From assembly GCA_037190175.1 (NCBI GenBank), contig JBBCJM010000170.1, forward strand, positions 1-47,277: DNA of 47,277 nt, in the 5' to 3' direction. This stretch comes from JBBCJM01 sp037190175 (GTDB lineage Bacteria; Pseudomonadota; Alphaproteobacteria; Rhodobacterales; Rhodobacteraceae). A program made the translations under genes and the position numbers. The notes beneath the pieces are model-generated. The model searched no databases, had not been told where the DNA came from, and was given only the letters and a program-made list of their open reading frames with translations. Each line of letters opens with the position of its first letter. Position 1 is the first letter of the stretch. This document shows positions 40,933 to 47,277 of the stretch, piece by piece.

Positions 40933-42186
40933 TCAATGCAGGTTGGGCCGGGCGCCCTTGCCGGCCTCGTCGATCACCCGGCCGGTGCGGAAACGGTCCA
41001 GCCGGTAGGCGCGGGCCACGGGATGCGGCGCGTCGGTGGCCAGCAGATGCGCGAAGGCAAGGCCCGAGGCCGGGGTGGCCTTGAACCCGCCGTAGCACCA
41101 GCCGCCGTTCAGATAGAGCCCCTCGACCGGGGTGCGGTCGATGATGGGCGAGCCGTCCATCGACATGTCCATCACGCCGCCCCAGAGCCGCAGCACCCGC
41201 AGCCGGCCCGCCAGCGGCAGGATCGACAACATGCATTCGGCCACGTCCTCGGCCACGTTCATCCCGCCGCGCTGGGCATAGGTGTTGAAGCCGTCGATGT
41301 CGCCGCCGAACACCAGCCCGCCCTTGTCGGACTGGCTGAGGTAGAAATGCCCCGGCCCGCCGAAGGAGACCACGCAGGGGATCAAGGGCTTGATCCCCTC
41401 GGAGACATAGGCCTGCAGCACATGGCTCTCGATCGGCAGGCGCAGGCCGGCCATGGCCATGATCCGGCTGGTATTGCCGGCGACCGCCGAGCCCACGCGC
41501 CCCGCGCCGACGAAGCCGCGCGAGGTCTCGACCCCGGTGCAGCGGCCGCCCTCGATCCGCAGGCCGGTGACCTCGCAGTTCTGGATGATGTCGACCCCCA
41601 GCCGGTCGGCCGCGCGGGCATAGCCCCAGACCACCGCATCGTGGCGCGCGGTGCCGCCGCGGGGTTGCAGCAGGCCGCCCCTGATCGGAAAGCGCGCATT
41701 GTCGTAGTCGAGCATCGGCAGCATGGCGCGGACCTGCGCACGGTCCAGCAGCACCGCGTCCGAGCCGTTCATCCGCATCGCATTGCCGCGGCGGCGGAAG
41801 GCGTCGCGCTGGGCGTCGCTGTGGCAGAGGTTCAGCACGCCGCGCTGGCTGAACATGACGTTGTAGTTCAGCTCCTGCTCCAGCCCTTCCCACAGCTTCA
41901 GCGACATCTCGTAGAAGGGCAGGTTGCCCTCCAGCAGATAGTTGGAACGCACGATGGTGGTGTTGCGCCCGGCGTTGCCGCCGCCGATCCAGCCCTTTTC
42001 CAGCACCGCCACCCGCCGCGCGCCGTGGACCTTGGCCAGGTAATAGGCGGTGGCCAGCCCATGGCCCCCGCCGCCCACGATCACATGGTCGTAACGCGCC
42101 TGCGGCTCGGGGTCGCGCCAGGCCGGGCGCCATCCCCGGTTGCCGGTCAGCCCCTCCTTCAGGATCCGCCATGCAGAGTAAGACAT
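40933..42186 (-). CDS. soxB: Sarcosine oxidase subunit beta
   Basis: A 417-residue DAO-family flavoprotein, the catalytic subunit that oxidises sarcosine. The FAD motif IVGGGGHGLATAYYL is at 36-50, FMN is normally attached covalently to a histidine in this subunit (the candidate is His182 in TARHDAVVWGYAR), and the C-terminus has GWCYGGFKATPASG. The N-terminal MSYSAWRILKEGLTG is typical. ATG 42186 is used; frames further upstream run into the divergent regulator's promoter region. First gene of the soxBDAG operon. No glyA or purU gene is adjacent. Confidence 0.94.
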   Translation of the reverse strand: MSYSAWRILKEGLTGNRGWRPAWRDPEPQARYDHVIVGGGGHGLATAYYLAKVHGARRVAVLEKGWIGGGNAGRNTTIVRSNYLLEGNLPFYEMSLKLWEGLEQELNYNVMFSQRGVLNLCHSDAQRDAFRRRGNAMRMNGSDAVLLDRAQVRAMLPMLDYDNARFPIRGGLLQPRGGTARHDAVVWGYARAADRLGVDIIQNCEVTGLRIEGGRCTGVETSRGFVGAGRVGSAVAGNTSRIMAMAGLRLPIESHVLQAYVSEGIKPLIPCVVSFGGPGHFYLSQSDKGGLVFGGDIDGFNTYAQRGGMNVAEDVAECMLSILPLAGRLRVLRLWGGVMDMSMDGSPIIDRTPVEGLYLNGGWCYGGFKATPASGLAFAHLLATDAPHPVARAYRLDRFRTGRVIDEAGKGARPNLH

Positions 42187-42252
42187 CGCCGTTCCCGCCC
42201 AGTGCCTTCCGGCAGCACCATAGACCGCGGCGGGTTGCAGCCTATTCCGCAG

Positions 42253-42293
42253 GTGCCATTCCAGTCTCCGCCAGCGCCATGTATCCTTGGCGC
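42253..42293. promoter_or_regulatory. Direct repeats and inverted repeat between soxB and the GlxA-type regulator
   Basis: GTGCCAT (42253-42259) and GCGCCAT (42274-42280) are direct repeats exactly 21 bp apart, two helical turns, as AraC-family dimers often use. The second repeat is also part of a perfect inverted repeat GCGCCA-N8-TGGCGC (42274-42293). The site lies in the 136-base gap between the two divergent genes. Confidence 0.45.
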
Positions 42294-42322
42294 GGAATCC
42301 CCGCTTGCCCGAGGGTCGGATC

Positions 42323-43387
42323 TTGCCCAGCCAGTCCCCAGCCGATGCCGAACCCGCAGCCGGGACGCGCTGCGCGCGCGCGCTGCGCCGCATCGGCTTC
42401 GTGCTGACCGAGAACTATTCGCTGATGCCGGTTGCCGCGGCGGTGGAGCCGCTGCGGGCCGCCAACCTGCTGGCCGGGCGCCAGCTTTACGAGGCGGTGT
42501 TCCTGTCCGCGCCGGGCGGGATGCACCTGTCCACCGCCGGGGGCGGGTTCGACACGCTGCCGTTCCGCGAGGCGCCGGGCGATCTGGACCTGGTGTTCGT
42601 GGTGGCCGGCGGCAATCCGATGACCTACGAGGACCCGGGGCTGATCCGCTATCTGCGCCGGCTGAACGCGGGCCGGGTGCCCCTGGGCGGGCTGTCGGGC
42701 GGCAGCGCGATCCTGGCGCGGGCGGGGCTGATGCAGGGGCGGCGCTTCACCGTGCACTGGCAGCACATCGCGCCGCTGCTGGACCTCGACCCCGATTTCC
42801 GCATCGAGCGCCGGCTCTACGTCATCGACCGCGACCGCTACAGCTGCGCCGGCGGGGTGGCGGTGCTGGACATGATGTGCGCCATCATCGAGCGCGACCA
42901 CGGCGGGCCCTTCGCCCGCTCGATCAGCGACTGGTTCATCCACTCCAACCTGCGCAGCCCCGACGTGCCGCAGGAAGCCAGCCTCGCGCAGCAATACGGC
43001 ATCCGCCATCCCGCGCTGGCCGCGGCGCTGGCCATCATGACGTCCCACATGGCCGACCCGCTGTCGCCGGCGCAGATCTCGATGCTGAGCGGGATCAGCC
43101 TGCGCCAGCTGCACCGGCTGTTCGTGGGCCATTTCGCGATGCCGATGATGACGGTCTACCGCAACCTGCGGCTGGAGAAGGCCGACGAGCTGCTGCAGCA
43201 GACCATGCTGCCGATCCTGGAGATCGGGCTGATGACCGGCTTTCCCAATGCCGCGCATTTCTCGCGCGTCTTCGCCCGCCGCTACGGCGCCACCCCGGGC
43301 GAGCGGCGCCGGGCCGGGCAGGCGCGCAACATGGTCAGCGAGGCGCCCTCGCTGCGGATGCCCGAGCGGCGGCCGGACCCGCCCTAG
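42323..43387 (+). CDS. GlxA family transcriptional regulator (DJ-1/PfpI domain plus AraC-type DNA binding)
   Basis: A 354-residue regulator. Residues ~30-190 are a class I glutamine-amidotransferase-like (DJ-1/PfpI) domain starting RRIGFVLTENYSLM, with GGLSGGSAIL at the nucleophile-elbow position, where Ser replaces the catalytic Cys. The C-terminus carries two AraC-type helix-turn-helix motifs (ISLRQLHRLF and GFPNAAHFSRVFARRYG). Relatives such as GbdR control glycine-betaine and dimethylglycine breakdown, so control of the divergent sarcosine oxidase operon is likely. A TTG start at 42323 is chosen, with GAGGG seven bases upstream; TTGs at 42287 and 42305 are alternatives and no ATG is available. 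Confidence 0.86.
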   Translation: MPSQSPADAEPAAGTRCARALRRIGFVLTENYSLMPVAAAVEPLRAANLLAGRQLYEAVFLSAPGGMHLSTAGGGFDTLPFREAPGDLDLVFVVAGGNPMTYEDPGLIRYLRRLNAGRVPLGGLSGGSAILARAGLMQGRRFTVHWQHIAPLLDLDPDFRIERRLYVIDRDRYSCAGGVAVLDMMCAIIERDHGGPFARSISDWFIHSNLRSPDVPQEASLAQQYGIRHPALAAALAIMTSHMADPLSPAQISMLSGISLRQLHRLFVGHFAMPMMTVYRNLRLEKADELLQQTMLPILEIGLMTGFPNAAHFSRVFARRYGATPGERRRAGQARNMVSEAPSLRMPERRPDPP

Positions 43388-44115
43388 GCCAGCGCCAGTC
43401 CGGCCAGCGCGGGGTCCTGGGTGAAGAGCTTGCGTTGCAGCCGCTGGCGCGACAGCATCTCGTGCGCCACCGCCAGCCGGTCGGCGGCCTCGACATCGCC
43501 GTCGCGGATCGCCTGAAAGATCTGGCGGTGCTGGCGGGCGGTCTCGTCCATGTGGCGCGCGGTTTCCTCGTCGGGGGCCGAGGGGGCGGCGACATCCTCC
43601 TCGCTGCCCGAGAAACAGGCCCGCGCCAGCCGGATCTGCGCGTTCAGCGTGGTCTCGTAGAAGGCCTGGAAATAGCGGTTGCGCGCGGCGGCCGAGATCG
43701 CCAGGTGGAAGTCCCGGTTGAGTTCCGACCGCCGCAGCCCGTCGCCGCCATGGCGCTGCGCCTCGAAGGCCAGCATGGCGGCCTCGATGGCGGCCAGGTC
43801 GGCGGGGCTGCGGTGCTCGGCGGCCAGCCGGTGTACGATCCTGCTGGCGGTCAGCAGCGCGTCCAGCAGGTGCGGCAGGTCGTCGAAGTCCAGCGGCGCC
43901 ACCCGGGCGATGCGCCCGTCGCGTACCACCAGCCCGTCGGCGATCAGCTGGATGATCGCCTCGCGCACCGGGGTGCGCGAGACGCGCAGGTCCTCGGCCA
44001 GGCTGGCCTCCTCGATCGCCGCGCCGGGGCGCATCTCCAGCCGCAGGATGGCCGCGCGCAGCCGGTGATACACCTTGTCGCCGTCGCGGCCTTCCCTTTC
44101 GCCCTGCATCCCCAT
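43384..44115 (-). CDS. GntR family transcriptional regulator (FCD type)
   Basis: A 243-residue regulator with an N-terminal winged helix-turn-helix (EASLAEDLRVSRTPVREAI near residues 37-55) and an FCD domain with NRDFHLAISAAARNRYF and a late RQHRQIFQAIRDGD helix. ATG 44115 or 44109 are both possible starts. It is downstream of the dehydratase and hydantoinase genes on the same strand and could control them. Its stop codon and that of the convergent GlxA-type gene share one CTAG palindrome (43384-43387). Confidence 0.87.
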   Translation of the reverse strand: MGMQGEREGRDGDKVYHRLRAAILRLEMRPGAAIEEASLAEDLRVSRTPVREAIIQLIADGLVVRDGRIARVAPLDFDDLPHLLDALLTASRIVHRLAAEHRSPADLAAIEAAMLAFEAQRHGGDGLRRSELNRDFHLAISAAARNRYFQAFYETTLNAQIRLARACFSGSEEDVAAPSAPDEETARHMDETARQHRQIFQAIRDGDVEAADRLAVAHEMLSRQRLQRKLFTQDPALAGLALA

Positions 44116-44158
44116 GCCCCGTTGCCGTCTCCCGCGCAGGCTAGCCGCAATGCCCGGC

Positions 44159-45127
44159 TCAGGCAAAGCGGCTGCGGAAGCTGGCCAGATCGACGTTGCC
44201 GCCCGACAGCACCACCACCGCGGTGCGCCCTTCCAGCGCGATCCGGCCGGCGAGGATCGCGGCCAGCCCCACCGCGCCGCCGGGCTCGACCGCCAGCTTG
44301 GCCTGCGCGAACAGCAGGTCCATCGCGTCCAGCACCGCGGCATCGCCGACCGCCAGCCCGCCGGTCAGGTTGGCCCTGTTGATCGGGAAGGTCAGCTCCC
44401 CCGGCATCTGGGTCACGATGGCGTCGCAGATCGAGACGGCCCCGGGCGGGTTCGCCACCCGGCTGCCGGCCTCCAGCGAGCGGCGGGTGTCGTCGAACCC
44501 CTCGGGCTCGACGCAATAGAGCGCGGTCGCGGGCGAAAGCGCCCGCATCGCCACCGAGATCCCGCCGATCAGTCCGCCGCCGCCCACCGGGCAGAGCAGC
44601 AGGTCGGCGTTCACCCCCAGGTCGGCGCATTGCGCGGCCACCTCCAGCCCGATGGTGCCCTGCCCGGCGATCACCGCGACATCGTCGTAGGGCGGCACCA
44701 TGACCGCGCCGGTCTCGGCCATGATCCGCTCGGCGATGGCCCTGCGGTCGCCGGTGTGGCGGTCGTAGAGCACCACGGCGGCGCCGTAGCGCGCGGTGTT
44801 CTCGCGCTTCACCGCCGGCGCGTCCTCGGGCATCACGATGGTCGCGGGGATGGCGAACAGCGTGGCGGCCGCGGCCACCCCCTGCGCGTGGTTGCCCGAG
44901 GAGAAGGTCACCACCCCGCGGGCCCGCTCGGCCTCGGACAGGCTGGCGATCTTGTTCAGCGCCCCGCGGAACTTGAACGAGCCGGTGCGTTGCAGGCACT
45001 CGGGCTTGAACAGCACCCGGCCGCCCGCCGCCTCGTTGATCAGCGGATATTCCAGCAGCGGGGTGCGCAGGTGGCGGCCCTCCAGCCGGGCGGCGGCGCT
45101 GCGGATGTCATCGATGGTCACCGGCAT
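44159..45127 (-). CDS. Serine/threonine dehydratase family protein (PLP fold type II)
   Basis: A 322-residue catabolic-type dehydratase with Schiff-base Lys52 in TGSFKFRGA, the asparagine loop SSGNHAQG, and the phosphate-binding loop PVGGGGLIGG. It lacks the C-terminal ACT regulatory domain of biosynthetic IlvA. The family removes water and ammonia from serine, threonine or hydroxyaspartate. Next to sarcosine oxidase it could convert serine, made from glycine, to pyruvate; other hydroxy-amino acids remain possible. It starts 23 bases after the hyuB stop, on the same strand. Confidence 0.87.
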   Translation of the reverse strand: MPVTIDDIRSAAARLEGRHLRTPLLEYPLINEAAGGRVLFKPECLQRTGSFKFRGALNKIASLSEAERARGVVTFSSGNHAQGVAAAATLFAIPATIVMPEDAPAVKRENTARYGAAVVLYDRHTGDRRAIAERIMAETGAVMVPPYDDVAVIAGQGTIGLEVAAQCADLGVNADLLLCPVGGGGLIGGISVAMRALSPATALYCVEPEGFDDTRRSLEAGSRVANPPGAVSICDAIVTQMPGELTFPINRANLTGGLAVGDAAVLDAMDLLFAQAKLAVEPGGAVGLAAILAGRIALEGRTAVVVLSGGNVDLASFRSRFA

Positions 45128-45150
45128 GGCAGGTTCCTGTCCCTGGGGTC

Positions 45151-46821
45151 TCAGCCCGGATAGTGGCGGGCGAGGTAGTCCGCGCCGAACTTGCCCGAGG
45201 CGCGGTCCTCGGCGATCAGCGCCGGGTCGCGTTCGGCGGGCGGGCCATAGCCGCCGGCGCCCGGCGTCTCGATCACCGCCACGCCGCCCGCGGGGATCGC
45301 GATATTGGTGGATTTCGGCGGCAGCACCGTCACCGCCCCGTCCGCGGCGCGCAGGAAGAACCGGCCCGAGGCGCCGGGCTCGCCGCCGAACAGGCCCCAG
45401 GGCCGGTGGCGGAACCGCTCTCCCACTCCGTTGAACTGGCATTCGTGGTCCAGCGGGCGGATCGTGCGGCGCAGGCCCAGCCCGCCGCGGAACCGGCCGG
45501 CCCCGCCGGTGTCCTCGATCAGCGCATATTCCTCGACCCGCAGCGGGTATTCCAGCTCGATGGCCTCGACCGGCAGGTTCGAGGTATTGGTGATGTTGAC
45601 CTGGATCCCGTCCTTGCCGTCGAAGGTCGCCCGCGCGCCCATGCCGCCGCCCAGCGTCTCCAGATAGACGTAGAGCTTGCCGTTGCGCGGATCGACGCCC
45701 GAGAACACCGCGCTGGTGTTCGAGCCGTTGGCGGCGGCGATCACCCGGTCGGGGATCTGCTCGGCCAGCGCGCCGAACACGCAGTCCACCACCCGCTGGC
45801 AGGAATTCGCCCGCATCACCACCGCGGCGGGCGCCACGCAACTGGTGAAGGAGCCGGGTTCCGAGCGGATCTCGATGGCGTCGAAGATGCCCTGGTTGTT
45901 CGGCACCTCGGGGTCGAGCAATGCCTTCAGCGAAAAGCAGACCGCCGACTGGGTGGCGTTCAGCGTCATGTTGACGTTGCCCTTCACCTGGCGGTCGGTG
46001 CCGGTGAAGTCGAACAGGATCCGGTCCCCGGTCTTTTCGATGGCCAGCCGGATGCGGATGTCGGTGGTGCCCGCCCCGTCGTCGTCCACCACGTCCTCGA
46101 AGGTGAAGCGCCCGTCGGGAAGCTGGCTGATGGCGTGGCGCATCCGCCGCTCGGTGCGGGCCACGATGGCGTCGAAGATCGCGGCCATCCGCCCGGCCCC
46201 GGTCTCGGCCAGCATCTCGCCCAGCCGGGTGACCCCCAGGCGGCAGGCGGCGATCTGGGCGTTGAGGTCGCCCTTGCGCTCTTCCGGCAGCCGCATGTTG
46301 AGCAGGAGCATCGTCATCAGGTCGCGGTCCAGCACGCCGCGGGAATAGAGCCGCATGATCGGGATGCGCAGCCCTTCCTTGTAGATCTCGTCCAGCCCGC
46401 CCGAGAACGAGCCCACTACCGCGCCGCCCACGTCGGCATGGTGGATGATGTTGGCCACGAAGCCGACCAGCCGCTCGCCGTCGAACACCGGCATGGCCAA
46501 GTTGATGTCGGGCAGGTGGGTGCCGCCGGCGACATGCGGGTCGTTGGCGATGAAAAGGTCGCCGGGGTGGATGTCGTCCCCGAAGCGTTTGAGGATGAAG
46601 GTCATCAGCCCGCTCATCGAGGCGAGGTGGATGGGCAGCGCCATTTCCGCCTGCACGATCAGCCGGCCGCGCGCGTCGGCGATGGCGGTCGAGTGGTCGT
46701 GCCGTTCCTTCACGTTGGTGGAGAACGCGCTGCGCATGATGCTGATGAAGCATTCGTCGGCGATCGACTTCAGCCCGTTCCAGGCGATCTCCAGCGAGAT
46801 GGCGTCGATTTCCTCAGGCAT
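45151..46821 (-). CDS. hyuB: Hydantoinase B/oxoprolinase family protein
   Basis: A 556-residue protein of the HyuB family. Typical phrases are SIADECFISIMRSAFSTNVKERHDHSTA near the N-terminus, FIANDPHVAGGTHLPDI, NIIHHADVGG, the FTGTDRQVKGNVN segment and the C-terminal TPGAGGYGPP. HyuB pairs with HyuA in ATP-dependent ring opening of hydantoins, N-methylhydantoin or 5-oxoproline; related complexes carboxylate acetone. Given the sarcosine oxidase operon nearby, N-methylhydantoin (a creatinine breakdown product leading to sarcosine) is an attractive but unproven substrate. Its start overlaps the end of hyuA by eight bases. Confidence 0.88.
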   Translation of the reverse strand: MPEEIDAISLEIAWNGLKSIADECFISIMRSAFSTNVKERHDHSTAIADARGRLIVQAEMALPIHLASMSGLMTFILKRFGDDIHPGDLFIANDPHVAGGTHLPDINLAMPVFDGERLVGFVANIIHHADVGGAVVGSFSGGLDEIYKEGLRIPIMRLYSRGVLDRDLMTMLLLNMRLPEERKGDLNAQIAACRLGVTRLGEMLAETGAGRMAAIFDAIVARTERRMRHAISQLPDGRFTFEDVVDDDGAGTTDIRIRLAIEKTGDRILFDFTGTDRQVKGNVNMTLNATQSAVCFSLKALLDPEVPNNQGIFDAIEIRSEPGSFTSCVAPAAVVMRANSCQRVVDCVFGALAEQIPDRVIAAANGSNTSAVFSGVDPRNGKLYVYLETLGGGMGARATFDGKDGIQVNITNTSNLPVEAIELEYPLRVEEYALIEDTGGAGRFRGGLGLRRTIRPLDHECQFNGVGERFRHRPWGLFGGEPGASGRFFLRAADGAVTVLPPKSTNIAIPAGGVAVIETPGAGGYGPPAERDPALIAEDRASGKFGADYLARHYPG

Positions 46822-47277
46822 TGGCGATCTCCATGATCAGGTTGGAGGCGGCGTCGACCAGGATCGAGGCCCCCGGGGGCACCACGGTGGTGCTGTCGAG
46901 CTGGGTGACGATCGCCGGCCCCTCCAGGCGGAAGCCCACCGGCAGCGCGGCGCGGTCGTAGAGCGGGGTGGCGACGCTGCCGGCCGCGGTGAACCAGACC
47001 TGCTGGCTGGCATAGGGTGCGGCCCCGCCCGCGGCGGCGACCGGGGCGGTCGTTTCCGCCCGGGCCAGGCGCGCCAGGGCGCGCAGGCGGATGTTGACGA
47101 TCTCGACCGCGGCCTCGGGGTCGTGGTGGCCATAGGCCCGTTCGTAGGCGGCGAAGAAGATCCCCCGCAGCGCCTCGGCCTCGGGCAGCGCCACGTCCGC
47201 GCTGCCCGCGGGCAGTTCGACCGCCAGTTCGTAGTTCTGTCCCACATAGCGCATGTCCAGCGTCAGGATCAGCGCGG
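46814..47277 (-). CDS. hyuA: Hydantoinase A/oxoprolinase family protein (5' partial)
   Basis: Only the last ~154 residues are in the window; the frame is open to the right edge. The visible part has DMRYVGQNYELAVELP, AYERAYGHHDPEAAVEIVNIRL and LEGPAIVTQLDSTTVVPPG, all characteristic of the C-terminal half of HyuA-type proteins. The ATPase domain lies outside. Overlap with hyuB shows a coupled A-B gene pair. Confidence 0.88.
   Translation of the reverse strand, partial: ALILTLDMRYVGQNYELAVELPAGSADVALPEAEALRGIFFAAYERAYGHHDPEAAVEIVNIRLRALARLARAETTAPVAAAGGAAPYASQQVWFTAAGSVATPLYDRAALPVGFRLEGPAIVTQLDSTTVVPPGASILVDAASNLIMEIANA

Noticed and set aside
1..47277. Insertion sequence, prophage, CRISPR array, rRNA or tRNA
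   Set aside because: No transposase, integrase, phage structural gene, regularly spaced repeat or recognisable tRNA/rRNA segment was seen; the ccd locus is the only mobile-element-associated gene set.

Overview
The window is very G+C-rich and densely coded, with strong third-position G/C bias, short intergenic gaps, many ATGA-type start/stop overlaps, and GTG and TTG starts. Gene families and protein sequences point to a Rhodobacterales alphaproteobacterium (Paracoccus/Rhodobacter-like): a ClpA of the alphaproteobacterial type, TakP-like TRAP genes, a tetrameric sarcosine oxidase and many periplasmic amino-acid binding proteins. I see no rRNA, tRNA, CRISPR array, insertion sequence or prophage gene. 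Both edges cut genes: an OmpA-type protein on the left and a HyuA-type hydantoinase subunit on the right.

Left, housekeeping-like part (1-9.4 kb): the C-terminal part of a coiled-coil OmpA-domain protein; a ccd-type toxin-antitoxin locus with two tandem antitoxin genes and one toxin; clpA; gloB; a three-gene TRAP transporter (Q-M-P order, TakP-like binding protein); and a YafS-like methyltransferase.

Centre (9.4-30.4 kb): a cluster that looks built to take up and oxidise cyclic or N-methylated imino acids. Operon 1 (minus, 13254 to 9461) encodes a metallo-beta-lactamase lactonase-like enzyme and an amino-acid ABC importer. It is divergent from a pyrroline-5-carboxylate-reductase-like gene and a GntR regulator. 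Operons 2 and 3 diverge from one promoter region at 20096-20165. Leftward they encode a GntR regulator, the beta, gamma and alpha subunits of an HcnABC/LhpBEF-type flavin/iron-sulphur dehydrogenase, and an aldehyde dehydrogenase. Rightward they encode a DapA-fold lyase/deaminase, a second amino-acid ABC importer and an StcD/DgcA-like N-demethylase. Together these match the D-hydroxyproline to 2-oxoglutarate route, with a demethylation step in front, but no epimerase is present. Operon 4 (minus, 30356 to 25576) repeats the same enzyme logic with unrelated or distant parts: DapA-fold protein, aldehyde dehydrogenase, single-chain FAD oxidase and LysR regulator.

Right (30.6-47.3 kb): a class I aminotransferase; a PotDABC-type ABC importer; a LysR gene whose full reading frame appears to begin with CTG; the sarcosine oxidase operon soxB-soxD-soxA-soxG, with a SoxD that has lost most of its zinc ligands; a GlxA/AraC-type regulator divergent from it; a GntR regulator; a serine/threonine dehydratase; and hyuB/hyuA hydantoinase genes. 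HyuAB plus sarcosine oxidase would fit N-methylhydantoin (creatinine-derived) to sarcosine to glycine, and the dehydratase could drain serine to pyruvate.

Taken together, about 38 kb (9.4 kb to the right edge) carries three ABC importers, six transcription factors and at least three flavin-dependent amine-oxidation systems. Substrates are inferred from family and context, not shown by the sequence.
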